Assembly: GCA_031761405.1 (NCBI GenBank)
Contig: JASEVX010000001.1
Location: forward strand, 26,622,854-26,686,853
Direction of reading: 5' to 3'
Source of the DNA: Serripes groenlandicus
Taxonomy: Eukaryota; Mollusca; Bivalvia; Cardiida; Cardiidae
DNA length: 64,000 bases
The stretch's first letter is position 1. Each line of letters opens with the position of its first letter. Below are positions 45,000 through 56,808 of this stretch, piece after piece. The position numbers and the translations under genes were made by a program. The notes under the pieces were generated by a model. It worked only from the letters and a program-made list of their open reading frames with translations. It was not told the origin of the DNA and did not search any database.

Positions 45000-46520
45000 A
45001 TACCGAGGTACTTTGACATTCTGAGGTATATTGTACCGTTACCTAGGAAAATTTACCTCTTTATTGCTTTAAAAAGTGTGCTAGATCATCCTGCGAAAGT
45101 ATTAGCATGTACCTCGGTATATCGTTATTTAATTTGTAAGTGTGGTGTGTGTGCTGCACACATCAGGGGTTCATATATAGGGCGTACACACGTGTTAAAG
45201 TCGGACATGCGCATTCATAATGATGCAGAGCATGGACGTTATGCAAATCATTTGATACCTTCCACAACATCCGGTGAATGATAACAGAGCGCTCTTGTGA
45301 GGTAAGTGTGTCTTTATCTTTTAGAATAACATTTTTTAAAGTTTTAAAAGCGTTATACATGGTTAAATCAGTGTGAGTCAATTGAACAACATTAGTTAAA
45401 TGTTGGATTATAGTATTGCTATAGTGCTTTTATTCTTTTGGAGTTATTATTTCAGTGTATCAGCATACAGTGCCACTATTCGGGAGTGGTGATTTATATA
45501 TACAACAACAATGGCGACCATATTTCCTGTTATAGGTTTTCAATTGAAAAATTGTGTAAATTAAGAGTAGTTGGAATCATATGCATTTGCAAATGGAATA
45601 ACTTAAAGTACTTCGAAGAAATCTGTTCGTTTCGTGTTTTTATTTGTTGCACGAGCAAAACAATCTTTGTAGATTATGATGATGCCCATTCACTGGTTTG
45701 AAAGAACATATGTCTGAAAGAGTCACTTTGAGATTTTCTAACATTTTGCTTTTGTCAAAATGTATCAACAACATTTCTGACTGCATCCGCAGGTCGCCTT
45801 TTGTTTTGAGAATCTAAGCAACTAAGGAACTCTTCAATTTCAGGCTTACCCCTTGGGCTTTTATTGGTTGATATTTTTTCTATTAAGAGTGAACATGATC
45901 TTTTAGTCTCCGGTTAACAGAAAATAACGTGGGAAGGGATCGCGTTGTGTCAAGGATTTTAAACATTATGATAATTTTACCTTTTTTCCTCAGCGGAAAG
46001 TGTAAGTTTTTAATACGTTATCATTCCATAATGAACCGCTGTTGATCATGTGAAATGACTTGATGCTTGTCGGACTTCAAATTCATCCGTATCATCTGAA
46101 CGTCTGATGCAAGTGTTTACGTGACCCAGTTATTTCTACCTTGTTTTGAAGAGAACATGTGTTTTTCGCGGCAACAGCTAGCCATCTTAATTATGTTAGT
46201 TATTTATTTTGACATTTTATGAAAGACAAATACATACACCTATTATAATATAACCAATCATTCTCATTTGTCTTTGCATGTTTACACTGAAGCGATAATA
46301 GATTAGCTAGTTGAGTTACCATTAGCGGATCGCCACTTTGTTTCCATGACTGAGTCTGAGGGGTTTTCTCAAGATTTTATTTTCGACAATTTACCAATTT
46401 ACCAATTCCCGAAGATGCTAGTGATTTAATCGGAAATCTATCAATACAAATCTGCAGTTAGATAAAACATAACTTGTACAATAACAGCAGAAGTTTTGAC
46501 AGTTAAAATGTTGCTTGAGA
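45000..46520. other. Stretch without a supportable gene
   Basis: Several frames of 60-130 codons occur but none has recognisable domains, splice context or repeat support. The Cys/His-containing frame near 45130-45280 does not fit C2H2 spacing. Confidence 0.4.
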
Positions 46521-46522
46521 TG

Positions 46523-46552
46523 ACCCCCCCTCCCCCCCCCCCCCCCCCCCCC
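46523..46552 (+). repeat. Poly-C tract (~28 of 30 C)
   Basis: An almost pure C-run with one T. The complementary strand is a G-run that could form a quadruplex. Run length may be inexact in the assembly. Confidence 0.9.
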
Positions 46553-46942
46553 TGATATCAGAAAGTCACGTGATCCCCTATTGCTACAAATGATCCGTTA
46601 ATGCATCAAAAACTCAAACTGGTAAACAACGGTCTGTACAGCTGTTTCTGCCCTAAAACTGAAAAAGGGTTTGTCAATTTAAAAGAAAATGATTTCACTT
46701 GTGGACTATAAACAAACAAGTTCCGAAACATTGACCGTTTCTTTTATGCACTACGTTGTTTCGTTACTGATCCGTTAAGGGTAACTTGACTGTACTTTGT
46801 TCCCTCTTGTCGAATTACTATTTAATAACTTTGCGATAACAAATGTACTGCTTACATAGCTGTCGGTCAAAATCGACCTTATAGCGACAACGTTTTGGTT
46901 AAATTGAGTTTTTACCCATTGTTTTTAAGCCAATATATTTAT

Positions 46943-47197
46943 TTAAAATCTAAATTGTATGTAAAAAGCATTACTTTGCCCCGTACCTTTTTTAAATTTC
47001 TTTATTGATAGAGTTGAAATCATGCCACAATTCCAGTAAGATTCCTGTAAGATGTCTTTGCAGTAAGGACATAGATCTGTCCTTTTTCGGCCTCTCTTTC
47101 TTTTGTCTTGGTTTGATGCTGTAATGGTACTGCTGCTCCAATAAGTTTTATTGAAATTTGTTGGTATCATACTATCAGATAAGGTGATGTTTATCAT
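46943..47197 (-). other. Uncertain minus-strand frame with CPYC motif
   Basis: 84 codons with a basic RKRGRKR segment followed by LCPYCKDIL. It could be a zinc-binding exon fragment of a mobile-element protein. There is only one Cys pair and no conserved neighbour, so it is listed as a possibility, not a gene. Confidence 0.2.
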
Positions 47198-47889
47198 TAA
47201 CAGTGACGGTCTATTCTTATCTTGAAACTGTTCACATTTTTAGCGTCGATGACATACAAAAAAAAACAGAAGAGCATTGGTGTTCGCTGCTCGGTGCTCT
47301 TGTTAAGTTGTTTGCTCGTCAGTTTTTAAGCAAATCAGTTTATTTTGACAATTCTTTTGATTTTTTTTACACAAAAACACAGCTTATCTGTAGTCCTGAA
47401 TAATTGTTTTGACACATATCTGTCTTCCTGCTCTGGTTTTACCCTTGCACTCAGCAATACAGCCATTTCACATGACTTGAAGCAGACCCCAGTACATAGA
47501 ACTGTCTTTTTGTTTGTCTATATTAATGGCTTACAAGCTTTTTGACTCTTTAACTTCTAAGACTTCCAAACCCTCATTCAATTATTGGTTCGATAGGTGT
47601 AAAAAGATATTAACCTGATCCAATTAATGTTTAATGATCTGACAGTCCAGCTTTGGGAATTAAGCTGTAACGGCAATTTTAAGTTGTAGTACTAAATGTT
47701 GATTTAAATACGTTGGTGCCAATGTTATTTTCTTGCGTCATCTTTTTTATTCTTGGGCAAATGGCGCCATTTGCGAAGCCCAGCGTGAACCCTGTGAAGG
47801 GCTTTAAATATGTTAGATATCAGCAAGACCATATATTATTGTGTCGATAGTCTGATAGAATGACATAAAGATTACTTAACGCTGTGTAG

Positions 47890-48110
47890 GCTCAGTGTTT
47901 TTTCATAACCGAAATTGGGCCCCATTCACATTCAATGGATACCTTTTTCACAAAAGTAGGCTTAACTCTCACAAAATCTGCCTTAAATCACATTTTACAT
48001 GTCACTATTTTCACAATTGAAAGTGCCCTGGCCCTGGTCACAAAACAGCGAGAAAAATCTCTGAGGCTTTCCCCATTGTTATATTCATATATTTTATTTG
48101 ATATATTGCT
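47890..48110 (+). repeat. Dispersed repeat shared with 32860-33090
   Basis: Same phrases as the first copy (GGGCCCCATTCACA, CACAAAAGTAGGC, GTCACAAAACAGCG). An A-rich AAATTGAAAATTG tract follows at about 48174-48192. Confidence 0.6.
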
Positions 48111-48528
48111 GTTTTATATTTCTCAATATTTATAGTTATACATGTTATGGTATTATTGGTAATAAAATGATGAAATTGAAAATTGAAATTGTTGTTACTT
48201 GTTTAAAAAAAAAAAAATAGATTGTCATAATTCTTAATTCTGATAAATGGTTTTAAGCAAGTGTAATGTGTTAATGCAAATTAATAGTAGGCTTTGATTT
48301 TGTATATATCATTATATGCTGTAGTTCTATTTGACCATTGAAATAGTTCAACTGAAACCTAACTTTCTATATTTGACAGTGTTTCGATAGAAAAATGAGA
48401 CCAAAAAGGCGGAACAAGACTGTCACAAGAACATATATACAACAAACTTAAGAGAAAGATATGGCAATAGTCTTTTTTTAATTTCATATTAAATAAAGAG
48501 TTGCCGACTTGCTGATCTGCTATAGTCC

Positions 48529-48700
48529 CTAAAAAAACCTTTGTTTGCGTAGAAATGAGTGTATATCTTCACCAGAATATATTGAATATATGACATTGAG
48601 TTTAAATTCATTGTGAATGTGTTCTACATGAGAAACGCTTAGAAAGTGTGACAATTGAGGACTGAAACTGATCGATTTACATAGAAATAAAGAAGGAATT
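48529..48700. repeat. Duplicated segment, copy without insert
   Basis: TATTGAATATATGACATTGAG through GACAATTGAGGACTGAAACTG is repeated at 52016-52332, where about 222 bp extra lie in the middle. Confidence 0.7.
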
Positions 48701-49153
48701 GTTTTGGTGTATTGTAACATAAAGCGCTTGTGAGTGGAATATATCAAAAGTCAATTGTGTGTCAGCTGCACATATTGAAGCATTCTAGGGTCAAGTCGCT
48801 GCCACTTGTCAACAAATACAAGTAACCACTCAAGAGATGGACTATTAGAAACGTTAGGCTTTCCGGCGATCTCGGAACCGTAAGTAAACCGTAAGTTTAC
48901 GGGGTGGGATTCAGTCAAATTGCTTGAAAAATGATGAAGCTGGGTGCCTGGATTGTAATTTAGGCTCATGGAGTTATCCATCCATTAGGTAATAACCTTT
49001 TTAACATTTTTCCGCAAAATAAGATGTTTTTCAAGCTATTTCAAATTGTCTTTGAATGGTTAATTGCCTTAAACAGGTATAAACATGAGGTTTGGTCATT
49101 CCTTTCAACATGGGGCACAGTTAAACCTTAACATGTTATGTGTATATGCTTTT

Positions 49154-49725
49154 TAGCTCCCCTATTCGAAGAAATATTGGAGCTTATGTAGTCACCTCCG
49201 CGTTGGCGTTGCCAGCTTGGTCAAACCTTTGCGTGCAAGGCCTTTTCTCAGACACTGTGTATGCTGTTGCTTTGAAACTTCACACACTTATTCAGGGTCA
49301 TTAGGTGACCTTGTATGTCAAGTCCCATAAGTCATTAACTCTGGAATGGATTTTTACTGAATTGTGCTCCTTTTTGGACTTAGAATTTTGGTCAAACCTT
49401 TGCGTGCAATGCCTTTTCTCAGACACTGTTTATGCTGTTGCTTTGACACTTCACACACACTTATTCAGGGTCATTAGATGACATTGTATGTCAAGTCCCA
49501 AAACTCTGGAATGAAGTTTGACTGAATTGTGTCCCTTTTTGGACTTAGATTTTTGGTCAAACGTTTGCTTGCAAGGCCTTTTCTCAGACACTGTGTATTC
49601 TGTTGCTTTGAAACTTCCAAACACTTTTTCAGGGTCATTATATGACCCTGTATGTCAAGTCCCATAACTCTGGAATGTATTTGGACTGAATTGTGCCCCT
49701 TTTTGGACTTAGAATAAGCTAAAAA
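49154..49725 (-). repeat. Tandem-core element, about three ~160-bp units, reversed
   Basis: Begins AGCTCCCCTATTCGAAG ... TTGGAGCT (hairpin end) then CTCCGCGTTGGCGTTG. Units hold GGTCAAACCTTTGCGTGCA, CTCAGACACTGTGTATG and CTGAATTGTGCCCC. It is the reverse-strand equivalent of 22660-23948. Confidence 0.75.
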
Positions 49726-50144
49726 CAAAAAAGTGCTCTTACACACCCCACTCATATAAGCAAGCCGCACTCTGGCTAGGTAAATGTCGCAAGAGATGGC
49801 CAGTTTAATGTTTTAGGCTTATATTTCTAAGATTTTATCTTCACCAATTTGTTAGCACAGATTGACAGACAGACAGACGGAGGCAATCACGATATCCCTG
49901 ACGCTTTTTAAAAAGTTTGAGGATAACCAGCAAAACTAGAATATAATACCCAGCCACAATGTGGTGCGGGCATTAACTTTCACGGTCAACTTCATTTTCA
50001 GCTTAGGTCAATTTGGTGTAATTACTAAGCTAATAATATTTAATCTCCATTAGCCTAATTTTCAAAACTCCTTATGTACATGTTTAGCTTGCTAATTTGA
50101 AGAGTAGGCGCGCTTATGTAGTCATCCCGTCGTCATCACTGTAG

Positions 50145-50460
50145 CACGTCTATTCGAAAAAAATGGGCGTTTAAGTAGCTACCAAGGCGATGGCGTCAAG
50201 AGTTGCCAGGTTAAGATTTGCATGCAAGTATTGAACATTTGTGATATATCTCGCAATAAATAATAGTGTGTGGTTTTATCTGATACTGTAGGTCTTCGGT
50301 ATTATGTTTACTATCGGCATACATCGTATATAAACAAATTTAAAGATTTAAATGGCTCAAAAGGGTATGTATGGACTTTGTTAACATTTGCATGCAGGTA
50401 TTGAAAAGGTGTATTATCTTGCAATAGGTGATACTGTGTGACTTTTCCTAATGCTATAAC
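50145..50460 (-). repeat. Related tandem-core fragment
   Basis: GTCTATTCGAAAAAAATGG, then AAGGCGATGGCG and two units with TTTGCATGCAAGTATTGAA. Degraded. Confidence 0.55.
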
Positions 50461-51105
50461 TGTTCTGAAGTAGAATCTGATAGACGATGGCCCCAATAGG
50501 CGAGCTATATTGTCCTCAAACAACTCTTGTTTTGTCTTGGAGACCTGTATGATGCACGAGCGCAGAAAACTTGCCAGACTCACGTCGCGAAACCTAGGTT
50601 TGGGTTGCATAGGATATTTGACATTTCTTTGAAAATAATTGTCTAATTTTCCTAATATTTGCTATTTTCTTTCATTTTATATCATTCTCTGTAAATTTAC
50701 CCAAAAACCAGCTTCAGAGTCCACAAAAATGACCAAACAATTTTGTGTCATCTGCAAAAATGTTTGGATACAGTCAAACTGGTTGAAAATGATAACACTG
50801 GTTGCCTAAAATGTCTGAAAATAGTGTATAAATCTTAAGTTTGATCATCTCTATGAACATTTTACACAGTAAAACAAAAAATGTGGTGTTTTTTCTTATT
50901 TTTCCTATGTGAAGACCTATGTATTGCGCGAATGCATAAAACTTGGCCGATTTAACCGAAAAACCTAAATTTGGGTGGTATAGAAAAAAAATAATTTTCT
51001 TTGATAATAACTTCTTAATTGACCAAATATTTGCTTTTGTGATTTTATTTTATATCATACTTTGTAAATAATTAGAAAAAACATATAATTAAGAACAGTT
51101 TTTTA

Positions 51106-51945
51106 GCTCACCTATGCACGAAGCGCAAGGTGAGCTATTGTGATCACATTTTGTCCGGCGTCCGTCCGTCGTGCGTCGTCAACATTTGAGCTTGTTAACA
51201 CTCTACAGGCTACATTTTGCATCCAATCTTCATGAAAGTTTATCAGAACATTCATCTCCATTAAAATTTTGGACAAGTTCGAAACTGGGCCATATGAGGT
51301 CAAAAGCTAGGTCACTAGGTCAAATTGAAGGGAAATCTTGTTAACACGCTGCAATTTTTGCTTCAGCAGTTTGAAATTTGGTCAGAATGTTGAGCTGAAT
51401 GATATCTAGGTCAATTTCGAATACGGGTCATGCCGGGTCAAAAACTAGGTATTAGGCCAAATTGAGGGAAAATCTTGTTAACTATGTAGAAGCAATATGT
51501 TTTGCTTCAGCAGCTTGAAATTTAATCAGAATGTTTAGATGAATGATATCTAGGCCAAGTTCGAATATGGGTCATGTAGGTTCAAAAACTAGGTCACTAG
51601 ACCAAATTGAAGGAAAATCTTGATAACACTTTGAATGCCGCATTTTTTGCTTTAGCATCTTGAAATTTGGTCAGAATGTTTGTCTGAATTATATCTAGGT
51701 CAAGTCCGAATATGAGCTTTGAGTAAGTTGACAATTTGTCAGAATGTTGTCTTGATGATATCTAGTCCATGTTGGAATATGGGTCATATCAGGGAAAAAA
51801 ATATAGATCACTAGGCCAAATGAAGGAAAATCTTGTTAACACTGAAGGTTGCATTCGGAATAATTGTCTTGATGTGTTTTGCATAACAGTACATTGTATA
51901 ATTACGGTGAGCGATCCAGGGCCATCATGGCCCTCTTTTTTGTCT
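51106..51945 (-). mobile_element. Apparently complete hairpin-ended tandem-core element (~840 bp)
   Basis: One end is AGCTCACCTATGCACG ... CGCAAGGTGAGCTATTGTG followed by GTCCGGCGTCCGTCCGTCG. The core is four degenerate ~150-170 bp units (TTGAAATTTGGTCAGAATG, ATGATATCTAGGTC). The other end is GGTGAGCGATCCAGGGCC and ATCATGGCCCTC. Both ends recur separately elsewhere in the window, which supports these as the element limits. Architecture resembles bivalve 'pearl' elements, which have been linked to Helentrons (established for those families, inferred here). Confidence 0.65.
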
Positions 51946-51954
51946 TAAAGCAAA

Positions 51955-52340
51955 ATTAAGCTAAATGTATCCGCTGACTTGCTGATGAGTGTATAGTAAC
52001 CATCACCAGAATGTATTGAATATATGACATTGAGTTTAAATGCATTGTGAATGTGTATAGGATGCACTGAAAATGATTGATTTGATCACTTTTAGTATTT
52101 TGAACTTGTTTGAAAGTGAAAGTAGAGAATGCAAAGTTTGTCTGTGCCTGATTTGGTCCAAAATGATGATTACCATTTCCACCCGGTGAGTTCTTTCTTG
52201 CATAATCATTAATGTATGACCCCACATTTTCTTTGGATTGTTTTAAAGCTAGGATGTAACTCATTTCAATGATATATGGTGTTCTACATGAGAAACGCCT
52301 AGAAAGTGTGACAATTGAGGACTGAAACTGGTCGATTTAC
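51955..52340. repeat. Duplicated segment, copy with ~222-bp insert
   Basis: Copy of 48529-48700. The extra sequence is about 52057-52278, between GTGAATGTGT and GTTCTACATGAGAAACG. The insert has no obvious inverted ends. Confidence 0.65.
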
Positions 52341-52492
52341 ATGGAGATATATTACTAAATGATAATAATAGGGTCTGAAATTGAGGTCTGAATAAATGGA
52401 ATGTTAAATTGCTGGAGACAAGATGTTGTTAGCTTATTTAAGGTATACAAGTCCAATTTTCATAGCTATTAACCCTCACAGTGCTATATTGA

Positions 52493-54325
52493 TTTTTAGC
52501 TCCACACATCAACCTTTTTTCTTCAAACAACTTCTCTTCCCTTACCACTTGGCCAAATGGGATAAAACTTCATAGGAAGCATCCTCTCAATGTCCTTAAT
52601 CCTTTTGATCCATGCAAAATTCTGGTTTCCATGGCAACCGAAAGAAAAACCTGTGAAAACTTAAAAATCATCCTCTCCGAAAGTGTCTGGCCGATTTTCA
52701 ATAATTTTGTAGAAATGTTCCTTGGATGACCCTCTTTCAGATTACTTCATGTTCCTTGGATGGCCCTCTATCAGATTCCTTCAAGTCATGTCGGTAGCCC
52801 CAAAGTCGCCAAATGCGACAAAAAAAATCAAAGTTGCGAAGGAAACAAGAAATTTGCGAAAACAATTGTGAAAGAAAATCTTGGCAAATTGAGCCGCAAT
52901 TTTGTTTATATAAATGCTCTAAGCGACGTATAACAACACAACCAAGCTATCAATTGTATCACTGTGTATCTATTGCTATAACTTTAACAGGTAACCAGTC
53001 TTGATATTTAATTTAATGTGAAGGTCAAGTTACTGCTTGATCTGAGGTTTTTCACACGTTTAATCAGATTTATTGGATGAATTATTGTCATGACCGATTA
53101 ACTGATGTTGTTATTGTCAACCATAGAGACACGTGGGTAACTGTTTGCTCTTTGATTGGACATATCTATTTTTTTATTTGAACATTTTATCTTCCGTAAT
53201 CAAGATTATGTTTGACCAAAAACTCTCAGGTGCGGACAATTAAAGAAGTTTGTTTTAAGTGTTGAACCAATAGTTGTATGAAATATAGTGAAAACAAAGT
53301 AGATTTTTATAATGAACTATTGCATATATATAAACTCTGCACAGCAAGAGTAAACAGAATCAAATCGTCCAATCAGTACCATTCTTAAAATAGCTTCGAA
53401 ATATAAACTAGATTGTCTTTTTTCTGAACCTCCTGCCGAAATACAAAAACAAACTCAAGCTAATGCTAGAAACTTTCATGAAAAGTTGGAAATGACTGGT
53501 TCAGTTATGATTATGCTATTAAAACACAATGAAGAGACATTTTCACCTCTGGACAGAAAGAAACTGACAAATGTGTAAGGAAAACTTACAGTTATGACAG
53601 TTACTTTTGTGTATTACATAACACATGAGCTATTGGTAAATTAATTAAAAGAAGAATTAATGTATTTGATTTTTCTGTTCCCTTTGTCCATTGAATTGAT
53701 TCAACGTTAAAAATAATTGGCTCAAGCTTTGGCTCCTTTTATTCAATTTGGCAAATGTGTTGGCGAAAGAATTTTGTTTTGTCCAACGGTACTGGCCTGA
53801 TTTAAAGATAAGTTAGCACAAATGTTCCTTGGACGACCTTCTACCAAGATTGTTCAAATTAATCCGATCCATTGAAAAACATGGCCGCCAGGGGCGGGTC
53901 TTGTTTTCCTTATATGTGCATTGTAAAATCTTTAAAAGTCTTCTTTTCCAACTGTACTGGCCTGATTTGAAGATAATTTGGCACAAATGTTCCTTGGGGA
54001 CCTTCTACCAAGATTGTTCAAATTAATACGATCCATTGAAAAACATGGCCGCCAGGGGCGGGTCTTGTTTTCCTTATATGTGCATTGTAAAATCTTTAAA
54101 AATCTTCATGTCCAAAAGCACCTGCCTGATTTAAAAATTATTTGGCCCAAATGTTCCTTGGGTGACCTTCTACCAAGGTTATTCAAATAAATCCTATCCG
54201 TCGAAAAACATGGCCACCAGGGGGGTTGCTTGTTTTCCTTATATGTATAGAGTAAAACTTTGAAAACTATTGAAGTACTATTAAATCAGGTGAGCGATAT
54301 AGGGCCATCATGGCCCTCTTGTTAC
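52493..54325 (-). repeat. Tandem-core repeat blocks (CCAAGATTGTTCAAATT family)
   Basis: Opens TTTTTAGCTCCACACATC. Units with TGTTCCTTGGATGACC near 52720, and with CAAGATTGTTCAAATTAAT and AAAACATGGCCGCCAGGGG near 53850, 54010 and 54175. It ends AGGTGAGCGATATAGGGCC ATCATGGCCC at about 54289-54318. About 52.8-53.7 kb in the middle is not repeat-like. The two similar plus-strand frames at 53829 and 53978 are successive units. Confidence 0.65.
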
Positions 54326-54412
54326 TTTAGTCTTGATATAACTCTGGATAGAGAAAACTGTTCTGTTTTCAATTGTTTGGTGGGAATGATAGTTTTTTAA
54401 ACTTTATCTTAA

Positions 54413-54961
54413 AGGGACTGAACACCATAATGGTCCAAAATCGTTATATTTTATACTTATTCTAATTAATCCAAAATACATCGATATATATGTAACGGAA
54501 CGTTGTAGAAGGTCGTACAAGTCTTGTTTTTCATTATTTCATAGGAAATAAGCAGTTAAAAAAATGTCCGCTTCGTGTTTTCCCGTTTAAAAATACCGTG
54601 GAATTTCCTCTTGCTCATTTCAATTTGTGGATTCAATTCGGCATTCTCTAACACTATCGACTAATTACATTCATGTATGCATGAGTGTAAGGAACAACAA
54701 CTCTGGGAAGGAGATTATCAATTCGGTTGTAGTGATCACGTGATAAATATACAGCGATATTTTTAGATTTACTGGGTTACTAACCCAGTAGATTTTACAA
54801 TGCAAAATAACGAAAAATCTCCGCAATATTAATAGTGTGCATATATTGTAGTACATCAGTCAGCAAATCTCAATGCCTTACATGCAAAAACATGAAGGTA
54901 ATAGCAATTTTTAACAATTTTCTTTTTTTTTCGCTTTTTTCTCATATGGGATTCAGTCCCT
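54413..54961. mobile_element. TTAA-flanked MITE, 549 bp
   Basis: Termini AGGGACTGAACACCATAATG and, reversed, AGGGACTGAATCCCATATG. Both are flanked by TTAA (54409-54412 and 54962-54965), the duplication made by piggyBac- and Kolobok-type transposases. An internal perfect hairpin ACTGGGTTA-C-TAACCCAGT lies near 54769-54787. It has no transposase, so is non-autonomous. Confidence 0.8.
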
Positions 54962-55319
54962 TTAAAACAACATGTATCACTATTTTCATTTGTGAGATAA
55001 CCCTCAAATATTTCTCCAAGTACTTTCTATATGAAGTCAAACGAAAGGACCCTTAAAAGAGGTAAAAAGTAGATATGTACTACATAAATCATGGGTACAC
55101 CTGATGCACGTTTAATGCAAGAGAATTCATTAAATCTTGTCAAGATGACTTTTTTAAGCTGCAACATTAGACATTTCGCAGGTTCTCGCCTGATTATGAA
55201 ACGTTTTGTGTTGCGCTAAATCTGTGTTTACATGTTAAAATCTGCTTTTAAAATGAGTGTAATTAGATAAAGAAAAAATAAATTATCTCTGAAATGGACT
55301 TTATCTGGAGACTTTACAG

Positions 55320-56240
55320 TTTTGTGCAATTTCTTCTTTTGTCACTATGTTTTCAAAAAGTCTTTAATCAATCCTATCTTCCTTTACATATGAAATGTCA
55401 GACCAAACAGCTGGTAAGGCTTCTTTCATATATATTAGATGCTGTATTTTAACCAGCAGATAACTTTGAAAAAATGTAAGCAAAAACATGGAAAATTGCC
55501 TTAAATGACGGTACAATTATTTAACAAAGTTGAAAACATTGTGGCAAAAGGAGAAATTGCTCTTCTTCTTTTGTCACATTGTTTTCAAAACTCGTCTGCT
55601 TCAGAGGCGTTAGAAGCATCTATATGTGGGAAAGGGTTAAGTGAAAAGCAACCATGTATTGCCCCCTGTCCTTGGTTTAACCAACATACAACAAACCTGC
55701 GGCAGAATTGACTTTGAAAACATCTAGGGAAAAATATAGAAAATCTCAATAAATGATTCTATACTTACTGGATCTAATTGAAAACAAATTATGTTGCATA
55801 AGGAGAAATTCCTTCCCTTGTCACAATGTTTTCAAAAAACATCTGCAAATAGCGAAGGGTTTAACTGCAACTTCTGAAACATACAGGTACTCAGTAGACG
55901 ACATTTAAAAATATTGTAGGAAAAAAGAACAATTATTTTCAACTGATGATACACTCTGTTCTTTTGATGTTTTCAAGCAGAAGACAGTTAAGACTGTAAA
56001 ATTGTAGAATTTATTATCATACAAGTTTATTTATTGTTTATGCCAAGTGAGGACATGTTAGACTAGAAAAATGATGTTAAGTTTTTAGTGCAACTGAGAA
56101 CAAAGTGCTTGTGTTTTGTGTCTGTTCTGCTCCTTCATCGTCAAACATTTCTTTATTCCTTTCCCACATGCAATAAATCTGCAGCAGAAGACTTTAAAAA
56201 CATGACAAAATATTGAAATTACTCTGCTGAAACTGATGGT
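55320..56240. repeat. Run of CTGCAGCAGAC-family MITE copies
   Basis: At least three adjoining copies or parts: about 55320-55640 (two half-elements, with CTCGTCTGCTTCAGAGG), 55680-55862 (AACCTGCGGCAGAATTGAC ... AAGGGTTTAA) and 56155-56240 (TTTCCCACATGCAATAAATC). Confidence 0.55.
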
Positions 56241-56623
56241 TTAATTGCAAGTTAATGTTGCAGAATTGTCTTTAACATAACCCTCAACAAATATTCTTCA
56301 AGCCATATTAATTTTTAGCAGATTTATTGAAATGAAAGTGGTAAAATCCTTTCTAAATGTTGTCTCTTGAAGGAAAAAACCCCGCATGTTTGTATTGTGG
56401 ATGTTTTGTCATCCCTGTGTTTTGGAGGTTACAAGGATACATGTACACTGAGTTTGTCAACAATTATGGTCTTGAGACTGTTGGAAGGCTGATCTGGCTT
56501 CCAAATTATAAAACTTTATTCAGTGCTCATGTAGTAGAGTCGTCTGTCCCATCGACAAACAATATGTAGCTACGTGTTTGTATAATGGGATACTTATACT
56601 GCCTTGCTATAGAGATAGCTTTT

Positions 56624-56677
56624 ATAGCGACGTGGTAAATTGTTCGCATACGGGACACAAAGTCCTAAGTTCGAGCC
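56624..56677 (+). promoter_or_regulatory. tRNA-like A and B boxes, module A copy 1
   Basis: TAGCGACGTGGTAA resembles an A box, and AAGTTCGAGCC (56667-56677) a B box. The same pair is at about 58067-58124, and a diverged pair is at 57925-57977 and in the second unit. A possible internal Pol III promoter, by similarity only. Confidence 0.45.
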
Positions 56678-56710
56678 TTGTTCGGTCTGACTCTTTCAGC
56701 TGGGTTACAT

Positions 56711-56723
56711 TGGCGCCCAACGT
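56711..56723 (+). promoter_or_regulatory. Primer binding site (tRNA-Lys), copy 1
   Basis: TGGCGCCCAACGT is complementary to the last 13 nt of tRNA-Lys(CUU) including CCA, two bases after GGGTTACA. The match stops after 13 nt. Confidence 0.65.
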
Positions 56724-56808
56724 AAAGTGACCCACAGTGATGTGAGATAGAGTAATAGTTGATGTTAATTGAGGATTCAAGGACGAATCTTCACATGGAA
56801 GGGGAGAA

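Noticed and set aside
44103..45281. His-Thr and Cys-Val rich frames
   Set aside because: Produced by the (GT)n tracts. Flanking parts have no recognisable domain.
45130..45281. Possible C2H2 zinc finger (CGVC ... HNDAEH)
   Set aside because: Spacing from the second Cys to the His pair is about 21 residues rather than 12, and the usual hydrophobic positions are absent.
53829..54190. Two similar frames encoding LLPRLFKLIRSIEKHGRQG
   Set aside because: They are successive units of a dispersed tandem-core repeat. The same DNA in other copies is interrupted.
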